A program made the position numbers and the translations under genes. 21,203 bases of DNA from CAZKNF01 sp964554105 (GTDB lineage: Bacteria > Bacteroidota > Rhodothermia > Rhodothermales > VXPQ01): assembly GCA_964554105.1 (NCBI GenBank), contig CAZKNF010000060.1:1-21203 (forward strand), written 5' to 3'. Within the stretch, counting starts at the first letter, position 1. Every line of letters starts with the position of its first letter. This document shows positions 6,263 to 13,813 of the stretch, piece by piece. The notes beneath the pieces were generated by a model. It made no database searches, had not been told where the DNA came from, and saw only the letters and a program-made list of their open reading frames with translations.

Positions 6263-8704
6263 TTATCGACGTGCAATGTCGCGTATTTGCCATTCTCCAT
6301 TCGCCATTTGTTCGAGCGTCCAGACGAGGCCGACGCTCTGGTTCTCCTCCCTCATCTGATGCGTCCTGTTTTTATAGTTCATGTCGACCGAGACATCGAC
6401 TGTTGCTCGGCCGCTCGACACGTCGATATCATCATGGCTAATATCGGCGCTGATATCTTCTGCCACATCGAACATCGCACTGTATGCTCCCAGGAAACGG
6501 TGAAGCCCGTTCAGGACATCCGGATCCTTGTTCTCGAGACCGCTTTCGAAAAGATCAAGCATCTGACTTAGAGATTCTTGCACCTCTTCCTCTGCGGTTC
6601 TGGGTTGGGGCAATTCTGCGACAGATGAGTACAGTGTACGCGCGCGACCGAAGAGATCGGCCGCCGTATCGAATGAGCCGTCGGCATATGCGGCATCCGC
6701 GCGCCGCTCGATTTGCACTGCTTCATCATACTGCTCGTGGCTTCGATGGGCGTCCGCAACGCGCGATTTTGACTGCTCCATTTCGGCACGCGTTTGGTCG
6801 GCCGTCTCGACGTCACCTGTCGTAGCGGGCTCGACCGGCTCACGGAGCCGAGCATAGGCGGCCTCCGCCTGTTGGAAGTGCGTCAATGCTTCTTCGCTGC
6901 GGTCCGCGTCGGCGAGCCTGAGCCCCTCCTCGCGAAGCTCCTCGGCTTCCTGAAACGGGGCGACGTTATCGGGCTCTTCGCGCCACGAAGCGACCCTGCT
7001 GCGCTGCTCGTCCATTGCGTCTCGGGCGTTCTCAGCGCTCGTTCGAGCCGCTTCAGATGCCCGAGCCTGCTGGAGCGTCCGGGCGGCATCACGAAACCCG
7101 GCTTCGGCTTCTCCAAAAGCGACGAGTGCCTCGGTGAACTCGCCGTCCTCCAGCTGGTTATCGCCTCGCCGTCCGGCGGCCTCGGCGCGATCGAACGCAT
7201 CCGCGATCGACGGTGAATCTCTATCTGCAAACACCTGCCCTCGCGCCTCATTCATTGCCTGGCGAGATGCCTCCGCTTCCGCACGCATCGTCGCCGCATC
7301 GTTCTCTCCGGCCACCGACACCGCGTGATACGCGTTCGTCGCCGCGCGAAAGGCGTCGGCTGCACGATGATACGATGAATCGGACTTATCACGAAGTGCC
7401 GCGATGGCGACGAGCTCGTTTTCGAGACCTTCTTGATAGAGACCACCCAGCTCGTCCGTCTCACTCCACGGCTCCGCGTTGCGTTTTTCGGCGTTCATCT
7501 CCTCGCGCAGCTGAAGTATCTCATGGCCAAGGTCGACCAAGTCATCGCTGACGGGGATGTCTGCCGTGGCCGACACCGTCGTCTGGGAATCTGAATTCGT
7601 GCCGGAACCGGAGCGGAGGGCAAAATAAGCGGCCGCCGAAAGTGCTATGAGAACGATCGCTGCGACTGCCGCCGGCCATCGAGGCCGCTTCTTCGGCTGG
7701 GAAATCGCCGCATCCAGCGGCCTTGTCACGTCTCGTTCGCCTTCCCTGTTTTTGCCCACGGATGGCCATAGAGAGGACAATCCGCTCCACTCGAATCGAC
7801 CGCCGGCTGTTTCACTCGCACCCGCTGCCTGAGGCGCCGCCGAGCCGGTCCCGCGAGTCGATCGGCGATCATCGATCGGCAGAGTCGCATCACCACGCCG
7901 TTTCGCTGCGACGTTCTCCAGATCGCGGATTACGGCCGAGAAATCAGGATATCGATCGTCTGCTTCCTTCTCTAGACAGCCCGCAACGATCTGCTGCAAA
8001 TCGTCCGACAATACCTCATCATCCACCTTCACGGGCTCCGGCTTCTCGTGAAGGATCTTATAAATCACCGCCGTGACGTGTGAGCCGTCGAATGGATTGA
8101 CACCCGAAAGCAGCTCATAGAGAAGCACGCCGAAAGAGAAAATATCTGTTCGGTGATCGATTTCTTTCCCCCGCACCTGCTCCGGCGACATATAGCGCGG
8201 GGTTCCGATGCTCGAGTGCGTCATCGTGCGCGTCTCTGATTCCACACGTGCAATCCCGAAATCAAGGATCTTCAGGCGACCTGCGGACAATACTCTAATG
8301 TTCTCCGGCTTAATGTCTCTATGGACGACGCCCTGTGCGTGTGCGTATGCAAGACCCCGGCAAATCTGGAGCGCAATCAGGATTTTTCGATCGAACGTGA
8401 GGGCATCGCCGCTGTCGAACGTCGTTCTCAGATCTCGTCCACCTAGAAGCTCCATCACCAGAAACGGACGACCGTCGCTCTCGCCGACGTCGTAAATGGT
8501 CATGATGTGCTCGTGCGTCAGGCGCCCGGCAGACACGGCCTCCTGGTAAAATCGCTCTTTGACATTCGGGATCGATGCGACGTGCTCCGCTATCACCTTA
8601 ATGGCAACGTCACGTCCGATAACGGTATCCCGTGCACGGTACACGGTACCCATACCGCCGCGACCGATCACCTCCCGAATGGTATATTTTCCTATCGAAT
8701 CCAT
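6263..8704 (-). CDS. Transmembrane Ser/Thr kinase with four ~80-residue extracytoplasmic repeats
   Basis: An 813-residue PknB-type kinase. The cytoplasmic kinase domain (residues ~7-265) is complete: G-loop GRGGMG (14-19), K36, HRDIKPEN (128-135, catalytic D130), DFG (148-150), GTPRYMSPEQ (167-176). A linker rich in Ser, Gly and Arg (~270-340) leads to a basic KKRPR patch and one transmembrane helix (~343-363). The outer part holds four tandem helical units starting near R400, R481, R561 and R639, each with RxxM and later A-x3-F-x2-A-x3-[YF]. A C-terminal ~105 residues (~705-813), ending in VWTLEQMANGEWQIRDI, resembles NTF2/SnoaL-like folds. PknB-like kinases with outer sensor domains detect envelope signals; PpkA performs this role in T6SS. 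This gene opens the envelope/signalling block after a non-coding gap. The ATG has only a weak GAG upstream. Kinase identity is certain; the sensor role is inference. Confidence 0.95.
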   Translation of the reverse strand: MDSIGKYTIREVIGRGGMGTVYRARDTVIGRDVAIKVIAEHVASIPNVKERFYQEAVSAGRLTHEHIMTIYDVGESDGRPFLVMELLGGRDLRTTFDSGDALTFDRKILIALQICRGLAYAHAQGVVHRDIKPENIRVLSAGRLKILDFGIARVESETRTMTHSSIGTPRYMSPEQVRGKEIDHRTDIFSFGVLLYELLSGVNPFDGSHVTAVIYKILHEKPEPVKVDDEVLSDDLQQIVAGCLEKEADDRYPDFSAVIRDLENVAAKRRGDATLPIDDRRSTRGTGSAAPQAAGASETAGGRFEWSGLSSLWPSVGKNREGERDVTRPLDAAISQPKKRPRWPAAVAAIVLIALSAAAYFALRSGSGTNSDSQTTVSATADIPVSDDLVDLGHEILQLREEMNAEKRNAEPWSETDELGGLYQEGLENELVAIAALRDKSDSSYHRAADAFRAATNAYHAVSVAGENDAATMRAEAEASRQAMNEARGQVFADRDSPSIADAFDRAEAAGRRGDNQLEDGEFTEALVAFGEAEAGFRDAARTLQQARASEAARTSAENARDAMDEQRSRVASWREEPDNVAPFQEAEELREEGLRLADADRSEEALTHFQQAEAAYARLREPVEPATTGDVETADQTRAEMEQSKSRVADAHRSHEQYDEAVQIERRADAAYADGSFDTAADLFGRARTLYSSVAELPQPRTAEEEVQESLSQMLDLFESGLENKDPDVLNGLHRFLGAYSAMFDVAEDISADISHDDIDVSSGRATVDVSVDMNYKNRTHQMREENQSVGLVWTLEQMANGEWQIRDIARR
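6605..7507 (-). repeat. Four tandem ~80-residue repeats inside the kinase's outer region
   Basis: Protein-level repeats. The opening Met residues are M403, M484, M564 and M642 (spacings 81, 80, 78). The core Phe residues are F451, F530, F610 and F685 (spacings 79, 80, 75). Each unit has RxxM plus charged residues at its start and A-x3-F-x2-A-x3-[YF] near its end. The units are predicted helical, with a loose TPR-like character. They are diverged at the DNA level. Confidence 0.7.
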
Positions 8705-9032
8705 AACTCGCTTGTGCCGGGGAACTCGCCGACGGTAGAACCTGCGTCGTGCGGTGGTTACTCTCGTTGCGAGACCTCATATATCGGCGGAGATTCATCC
8801 AAGGCAAGCACCGCGGTAGCACGACGCCAGAGGCCGAATACGCTGAGGGGGATGTCGCCTGCCTCGGAGAGGTCGAATGGGGAGGAGCAAATCCCCCACC
8901 TACTTTCTATTCTGGATGTCGCCACCCACCGGCGATAGAGGAACGTTCAAAATTCCTCTCATAAACAATATAATGGATGCGAATGAAGGTGCAAGGTCGT
9001 ACTCGGGCACTGGCAGAATATATGAAGTCTTT
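8705..9032. other. 328-base intergenic region without a convincing gene
   Basis: This is the longest gap in the window, between the HEAT-repeat gene and the kinase gene. I see no RNA gene and no credible reading frame. It contains a 7-bp inverted repeat (AGAGGAA / TTCCTCT, 8937-8943 and 8953-8959, 9-base loop) and a shorter one (TGGGG / CCCCA, 8878-8882 and 8894-8898), neither followed by a T-tract. An AT-rich patch at 8961-8974 could be a promoter. It is the natural break between the effector block and the signalling block. Confidence 0.6.
8967..8994 (-). promoter_or_regulatory. Candidate promoter for the kinase-barrel-sheath block
   Basis: On the minus strand TTGCAC (8989-8994) and TATATT (8967-8972) stand 16 bases apart, resembling -35 and -10 boxes of a sigma70-type promoter, ~260 bases before the kinase ATG. 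The -35 match is weak and the same patch also reads as TATAAT on the plus strand, so this is only a candidate. Confidence 0.25.
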
Positions 9033-10454
9033 CTACCGAGAAAGTAGCCTTCCACTCAGATAGTATTTTCCCGATTCGAACTTTCGGGTCCGGCTCGACA
9101 GCCATGAACCCATTTTCGAGAGCGATTCGAGCTGCTGCACAACGAACACGTCTGACTCGAAGGGAACGTCACACCCATAGCGGATCACCAATTCTTCCGC
9201 TGCAAGTCGACGGACGATTTGCGGGCTTCGCTCTGCAGCGAGGTTCTCAATCAAACCCTCCGGCGAGTAGGGTCGCCCGCTGCGATACCGGACGCCGGGC
9301 CGAAAGCGGGTTTTATTCGCACCCCACCAGGTGCGCCAGTCGTTCGGCTGCTGTGAGAGTCGCGTGATCGTGATCCCGCGCGGCTCCTCGGTTGGCGGCT
9401 CGGGCCCTCCGCTCGAGGTCTCATCGTCGGCGTGCTCTTCGGCTATGAGCTCATCGTCGAACAGCTCGTCCTCATCGACTTGTTCCGGAATGTAAACGTC
9501 TTCGTATAGCTCCGCACCGGTGATGAGATAGAGCGCAACAGCTGCTTGTTCTGCCAGGGTATCGTCGCCCAGATGATACAGGAGGGGCTCGACCGCCGAG
9601 GACGCCCCGAGGAGGCCGAGAGCGAGCATGCATTCCGCCGAGACGGAGTCTGACGCAGCGATTTCGACGAGGGGCCCCACATGCTCTTTCCCACCGCCCA
9701 GGGCGAGCGGAAGCAGCGCCCACGGCTCCGTGCCTGCCCGGCCGGCGCAGTACTGAAGGGCAGCCGGCTCACCGATCCGCAGGAGGGCGATTGCCGCGGC
9801 GGCTCGTACTTCTTCGCCGTCGTGCTGGAGACACGTATTATAAAGCAACTGACGCGCATGTGGATCGCGTAGACGACCGAGCGACCAGATGAGATCCGGA
9901 AGAACTGCCGCATCTACGTGGGCAAGTCCTTCGGTTAATCTGCCTGATACGGAAAGCCGCTTCGAGCCGATCGCTCGCGCAGCAGCTCGTGTGAACGCCG
10001 GATCTCCATCCGACAGATGCTTCTCAACGCTTTGAAGCCAGTGTTCAGGAAGTTCGAAATAAAGGGCGTCAGCCACCGCCTTGACACGATCGTCGTCGTC
10101 CGGATCAAGGAATTCGATCATCTCACGAAACAGATCCGGCCGGTCGAGTCGGCAGAAGACGCGGACGGTCGCATGCAGCTCACCGAAATCCCCATCCCTC
10201 GCCTGCTGCCTGCACACCGCGAGCGCCAGGTCCTCTCCCAGCACCAGAGCGTCGATATGCGCCTCGAACCGCTCTTCGAAATCGTGCAAATCGAGCCAGG
10301 TCACCTCCGGGTCGTCAAGCAGCACGAGTCGCTGTTCATAGAGAAAGGACGCCTCTTCGAGGTGCTCTAGATAGAGTCCGACCTTGAAGCCTTCACCCGT
10401 GGGTCCGGGCTCCAAGCCTTGATCGAGACCGTTCTCTGATAAGACATTCTCCAT
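9033..10454 (-). CDS. HEAT-repeat protein of the TIGR02270 type, T6SS-associated
   Basis: A 473-residue soluble protein without signal peptide or membrane helix. The N-terminal ~115 residues are conserved in style with TIGR02270 proteins (EHLEEASFLYEQR at 30-42). Residues ~120-310 are HEAT/PBS-lyase-like helical repeats, for example HDGEEVRAAAAIALLRIGEP (211-230) and ALGLLGASSAVEPLLYHL (278-295). A very acidic linker follows (~325-357). A C-terminal segment contains WRTWWGANKTRF (373-384) and RYRSGRPYSPEGLIENLA (389-406), which I associate with the same family. HEAT repeats are protein-binding scaffolds. In other genomes members sit beside DUF2169, DUF4150 and KS-like genes, as here, suggesting a role in effector assembly; the molecular function is not known. 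The start lacks a clear Shine-Dalgarno sequence. It is 67 bases downstream of the Imm49-like gene. Family call from memory of the motif pattern. Confidence 0.8.
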   Translation of the reverse strand: MENVLSENGLDQGLEPGPTGEGFKVGLYLEHLEEASFLYEQRLVLLDDPEVTWLDLHDFEERFEAHIDALVLGEDLALAVCRQQARDGDFGELHATVRVFCRLDRPDLFREMIEFLDPDDDDRVKAVADALYFELPEHWLQSVEKHLSDGDPAFTRAAARAIGSKRLSVSGRLTEGLAHVDAAVLPDLIWSLGRLRDPHARQLLYNTCLQHDGEEVRAAAAIALLRIGEPAALQYCAGRAGTEPWALLPLALGGGKEHVGPLVEIAASDSVSAECMLALGLLGASSAVEPLLYHLGDDTLAEQAAVALYLITGAELYEDVYIPEQVDEDELFDDELIAEEHADDETSSGGPEPPTEEPRGITITRLSQQPNDWRTWWGANKTRFRPGVRYRSGRPYSPEGLIENLAAERSPQIVRRLAAEELVIRYGCDVPFESDVFVVQQLESLSKMGSWLSSRTRKFESGKYYLSGRLLSR

Positions 10455-10521
10455 AAGATTTTGTGTGTCAGATACCGCCGGATCCTAGAATACGCAGCCA
10501 GCAGAATAGGGCTACATTCCC

Positions 10522-11349
10522 TCATTGACTCGGCGCCCGTCGTTCCTCTGCGGCTATGCGATCTATCTCTTCGTAGATATCTTTTGGCCAAGCTGCATCG
10601 ACCGGCAACCGTGCGATACTGGGACAGAACCGGTACTCTCGCTCGGTTTGAAATCCAGCTCGCTCAGCTAGAGCTAACAGGGCCAGCCCTTCTATGAATA
10701 ATCGACAGCGTATCAGATACACGGGGCTGTACCCAAGGACGTTCTCATTTTCCTGTATCCACACGTCATGTGCGCGAAGCAAGCGTTCAAAAGATTCCGC
10801 AAAACCTACAGCATCATCGTTGAAGAAGGCACGACAAACATCGAGGCGAGGAGAGGAGTCGCCCTCGAGAACCTCTTCAAAGCGATCTAATAGACGACCT
10901 GGAACCAGTCGGTCGATATCCGCAGCTTCAAACGACTGATGATGTAAGAATGCGGTATAGCAATAATCTTCCTCATACTCGCCATCGGGAATCCAGTCAT
11001 CGGGCGATAGGCGAACGATGTCAGAAGCCAGCGCATCATGCCTACTTACTACTGCATCGAAGAAGGCTTCGGTCCGGCTAGTGGCCAGGTGATAGCTCTC
11101 CTTATTTTCTTCGGTGCGGCTCCGATCGAGATAATAGCGGCGCGTGCATCCGCTAAAAAAAAGATTCCTGCTGAATGCGTCGTAATCCATCGACAGAAGC
11201 AGATTGCAGCAGGCGAGCACCTGGAATAAGCTGGATGTCTCTTCGAACGGTTGTCCCATGGATGACATCGGAGCGCCCGACGCCACTACCGCCACGTTCT
11301 CCTTGATCTGTTCGATCGCGTTTTGTCGAATCTCTTGTAGGTTTTCCAT
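10522..11349 (-). CDS. Candidate immunity protein, Imm49-like
   Basis: A 275-residue, cytoplasmic, mostly helical protein with no signal peptide. Features that recall the Imm49 family of polymorphic-toxin immunity proteins are the helix-rich N-terminal half, a mid-protein FAESFERLLRAHD stretch, and a C-terminal FIEGLALLALAERAGFQTE segment followed by EYRFCPSIARLP. It lies 15 bases after the Imm11 gene and two genes downstream of the nuclease candidate, where immunity genes are expected. Because Imm11 is closer to the toxin, this protein may protect against a second toxin not in the window, may be an orphan immunity gene picked up from competitors, or may be a helper. Shine-Dalgarno is weak. 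The family assignment is tentative; an unrelated helical protein of unknown function is the main alternative. Confidence 0.55.
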   Translation of the reverse strand: MENLQEIRQNAIEQIKENVAVVASGAPMSSMGQPFEETSSLFQVLACCNLLLSMDYDAFSRNLFFSGCTRRYYLDRSRTEENKESYHLATSRTEAFFDAVVSRHDALASDIVRLSPDDWIPDGEYEEDYCYTAFLHHQSFEAADIDRLVPGRLLDRFEEVLEGDSSPRLDVCRAFFNDDAVGFAESFERLLRAHDVWIQENENVLGYSPVYLIRCRLFIEGLALLALAERAGFQTEREYRFCPSIARLPVDAAWPKDIYEEIDRIAAEERRAPSQ

Positions 11350-11364
11350 CGACAGGATGCGTCT

Positions 11365-11946
11365 TCAGAGTTCAAACTCATCCAGTTCGACAAACCGCAT
11401 GCCGGTGAAATCAGCTTCTTCGAGATCCTCAACCAGATCCTCTCGCACGAGCACTACGTTCGGCATATACCTTGGCCTGAACAAGAGCAAGCTGTCATCG
11501 ATGCGCGATTCATCCAATACGAGCTCGAAGCAGCCACTGATCAGCTCAGAGTCGATCTTATTCCAGGTTATATCGGACGCGTCCCGGTCGATGCAGTCCA
11601 CGACCTGGAGGGGATTTATGATACAATACTCGTCGCTGGCAATACGACCCTTGTGATTGTAGATCGAAACCGGCAGATATTCCGTAGCCTCCGGTTGGCG
11701 AGCTTCTATAAAAGACCTGAGGTTATTTGAAGCTGCGATCAGGCGATCCAGGTTCAGGACATTGTCTGCCAGCTTGATCTCTTTTGGAAACGCCGAATCC
11801 ATGTGAAAGCACGCGTCCTTGGGAAAGTCTTTCGACCGCGGAATTCCGCGCTTGAGCTCGTATACATCGTCGACGTTTGTGAGTCCTTCCAGGGTTGCAA
11901 ATCCCCCATGCGGATTGAACTCCCAGGCAAAATAGTCAAGTGTCAT
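11365..11946 (-). CDS. Immunity protein, Imm11 (DUF1629) family
   Basis: A 193-residue acidic cytoplasmic protein that matches the Imm11/DUF1629 pattern: EYLPVSIYNHKGR (89-101), then EYCIINPLQVVDCIDRDAS (106-124), then a LFRPRYMPNVVLVREDL region (155-171) and TGMRF (181-185). Imm11 members neutralise contact-dependent or T6SS/polymorphic toxins by direct binding. The length is normal for the family. The gene starts 52 bases after the nuclease candidate and is its nearest downstream neighbour, the usual place for a cognate immunity gene. Its DNA appears less GC-rich than the flanking machinery genes, as for the toxin, consistent with joint acquisition. No strong Shine-Dalgarno is seen before the ATG. 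Family call is good; pairing with the nuclease is inferred from position. Confidence 0.75.
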   Translation of the reverse strand: MTLDYFAWEFNPHGGFATLEGLTNVDDVYELKRGIPRSKDFPKDACFHMDSAFPKEIKLADNVLNLDRLIAASNNLRSFIEARQPEATEYLPVSIYNHKGRIASDEYCIINPLQVVDCIDRDASDITWNKIDSELISGCFELVLDESRIDDSLLLFRPRYMPNVVLVREDLVEDLEEADFTGMRFVELDEFEL

Positions 11947-11998
11947 CGCTTGATCGGACGTGAATGTGGCAGTATCTGAGTGTACTAATTCCAGAGTG

Positions 11999-12670
11999 TC
12001 ACTTAATCTGCTTGAATATATCAGTCATCTTACTCCAGATTGATGCCTTCACCCCGGGGTGACGTCTTCTAGGATATTTAGCCATGGAGAATGGCTTATA
12101 CCATGCATCCTTCATTGATTCCTCATGTCTATTCTGCCAACAGAGTAGCGTCCCCTTGTAGCCCTTCCCTCCCCGATTTCCACGCTTATTTAGTTTCGTC
12201 TTGAAGGTACTAGAACAATCCTCTAGCTGTGCTTGAATATCCTCTGCATTGACTTCGTGTGTCTTGCTCTTATCTACAAGCGTATCCCACACATTGTCCT
12301 TTAGCCACTGTTTGCACTCATTTGTATAGCCATCGCTTGTATTATGATCAACCTGATGCGAAGGCAAATTAACCGGGACTGTTCCATTGGACTTACGGTA
12401 CTGACTGTTAATCGGAAGGCCCATTAAGTTGTCAGGGGCATTTATATCCCAGTCGGTAATCCATAGACAGTCCTCCAAGAACTGGTCCGACATGTCCCTC
12501 CCTGCTACAGCGTGCTCGCATGCGACATGATGAGATTGCCAATCGCCATTTGTAAAGCCCTCCTGCTTTTTTCTGCGGTATGTGCTGTCTTTAGTTAGAC
12601 GGCTTAGCCGCTCGGGAGCCTTCGCGATGTGTTCGGAAGATGCCTGCGCTTCTTTGGCGCCTTTACCCAT
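11999..12670 (-). CDS. Candidate T6SS nuclease effector, AHH / HNH-Endo VII type
   Basis: A 223-residue basic protein with no signal peptide. The central region resembles AHH nucleases of the HNH/Endo VII superfamily, which cut DNA: SHH at 46-48 (with an S in place of the A), then INAPDNLMGLP (76-86), then LPSHQVDHN (102-110) and YTNECKQWL (115-123). In AHH proteins these correspond to the HH pair, the D-x-N-x2-N-G-x-x-LP segment and the second His-rich segment. The C-terminus (~160-223) is Lys/Arg-rich, which suits nucleic-acid binding. It is a stand-alone toxin, not fused to PAAR, VgrG or Rhs, so it needs an adaptor; DUF2169, DUF4150 and KS-like genes lie just upstream. My hand counts of sampled 60-base rows inside it give roughly 38-55% GC, against ~65% in a clpV row. 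It starts 12 bases after the KS-like gene. Nuclease class is probable, not proven. Confidence 0.6.
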   Translation of the reverse strand: MGKGAKEAQASSEHIAKAPERLSRLTKDSTYRRKKQEGFTNGDWQSHHVACEHAVAGRDMSDQFLEDCLWITDWDINAPDNLMGLPINSQYRKSNGTVPVNLPSHQVDHNTSDGYTNECKQWLKDNVWDTLVDKSKTHEVNAEDIQAQLEDCSSTFKTKLNKRGNRGGKGYKGTLLCWQNRHEESMKDAWYKPFSMAKYPRRRHPGVKASIWSKMTDIFKQIK

Positions 12671-12682
12671 CGTACTTCACTG

Positions 12683-13813
12683 CTAGTTTCCTCCAGGATG
12701 AGAAGCTTGAACCATCAACCCGGCTCGGCTACCATCGTCCGATGAAGATAGGATGAGGGCTCGTGGTGCGGGTGCATACCCTCGAGCAAACGCCCGAAGT
12801 GCCATGCACAAGCCTAAGGCACTACCTGCCATGCGGGTCTCGCCAAAGGAGATCGCAGGATATGACAGATGGGTAGTCCGAAAGACTGGATGATCCCCAA
12901 CGATGCGAGTCCATGTGCAGCCCCACTCCGCGGCACGGTCTGGTTCCCCATTTTGATCAGAAATGAGCCAGGGAACTGATTGATTATCTAACCTCCCACT
13001 TAGTTCATCAATGATGTGTGCGAGGGCCCGTCCATTTGGCGGCTTCTTCGGCTGATCGTTGTGATCGTCACGTCCCACAGAGAGCCCGGTAATCACCCCG
13101 AGGACTGTTGCACCGCGACGTTGGGCCGTGGCAAGCGGCTCGAGAAGGAAGAACGCTCCCGCCTCACCGGGCTGTACACCTACGGCGGCATCGCTCGTCT
13201 TAAGCCGCTTCTGATGATGGAGGCACTGTAGCGTATCCGGATCCAGCAGGCTATCGGCTGCACCAACTACGCAACGCACCAATGCACGACCGTTCAAAAG
13301 GCGGATTGCCTCTCGCACTGCTTCGACAAAACTCGTGTGGCCATCACTGAACAGCGCGACGTGATTTTCCTCGAAACCAGTATCGCCAAAACGTCTCAGC
13401 GCTGCGCGAACCTGTTGCGGATCTAGTTTCCACGCCGACTCGTGCGATTGGCCCTCTTCGTCGTCCTGGCGACATTGACGTCCGTGCGGCAGGGCAAGCA
13501 AACAACCTCTCTTTTCAGACCGAAGAAGATCGGGCTCCACGGACGCATCGAAGTCAGCCATCCCCAATTGCACAATCCGCAAAATGCGTCCTACGCCCTC
13601 GAAGCCCTCGGTCATCGACGCTATCGGATGGCCATTAACGTGTTCCTGGGTGTTGTCCTCTCGGCTGGTGACCTGGAAACTTAGCGGGCGGGCGCGACTC
13701 AGCCCCGCGCGCGCTGCCGCACAAGCATTAATAACATCTAATCCGAGGCTAGACGCCATCCCCATTCCCGTAATCGCTATGACGTCCGACGTATCCAGTT
13801 CGCCCCCACACAT
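12683..13813 (-). CDS. Ketoacyl-synthase-like protein without catalytic residues, T6SS effector module
   Basis: A 376-residue protein with the thiolase/beta-ketoacyl-synthase fold: ITGMGMASSLG (14-24), a nucleophile-elbow region FSDGHTSF (155-162), VVGAADSLLDP (182-192), PGEAGAFFLLEPL (215-227), and FGET...GSALGL (323-335). A working KS has Cys in the elbow (normally ACaS) and GHT in the last segment; here no Cys is in the elbow and GHT reads GET, so condensing activity is unlikely. Such proteins occur next to DUF2169/DUF4150/HEAT genes in T6SS effector clusters, where a structural or carrier role is more plausible than fatty-acid synthesis; that role is inference. The ATG at 13811-13813 shares one base with the DUF4150 stop (TGATG), implying translational coupling; a TTG one codon earlier is less likely. 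Fold call is strong, function unknown. Confidence 0.8.
   Translation of the reverse strand: MCGGELDTSDVIAITGMGMASSLGLDVINACAAARAGLSRARPLSFQVTSREDNTQEHVNGHPIASMTEGFEGVGRILRIVQLGMADFDASVEPDLLRSEKRGCLLALPHGRQCRQDDEEGQSHESAWKLDPQQVRAALRRFGDTGFEENHVALFSDGHTSFVEAVREAIRLLNGRALVRCVVGAADSLLDPDTLQCLHHQKRLKTSDAAVGVQPGEAGAFFLLEPLATAQRRGATVLGVITGLSVGRDDHNDQPKKPPNGRALAHIIDELSGRLDNQSVPWLISDQNGEPDRAAEWGCTWTRIVGDHPVFRTTHLSYPAISFGETRMAGSALGLCMALRAFARGYAPAPRALILSSSDDGSRAGLMVQASHPGGN

Noticed and set aside
6198..6293. Longer N-terminus for the beta-barrel gene (start at 6293)
   Set aside because: It would place 32 residues before an obvious signal peptide and overlap the kinase gene; the ATG at 6197 is better.
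8749..8964. 71-codon plus-strand frame in the intergenic gap
   Set aside because: No ribosome-binding site, no motifs and skewed composition; insufficient to call a gene.
12683..13813. Functional fatty-acid or polyketide condensing enzyme
   Set aside because: The expected nucleophilic Cys and the His of GHT are absent, no acyl-carrier or related genes are nearby, and the context is T6SS effector loading.
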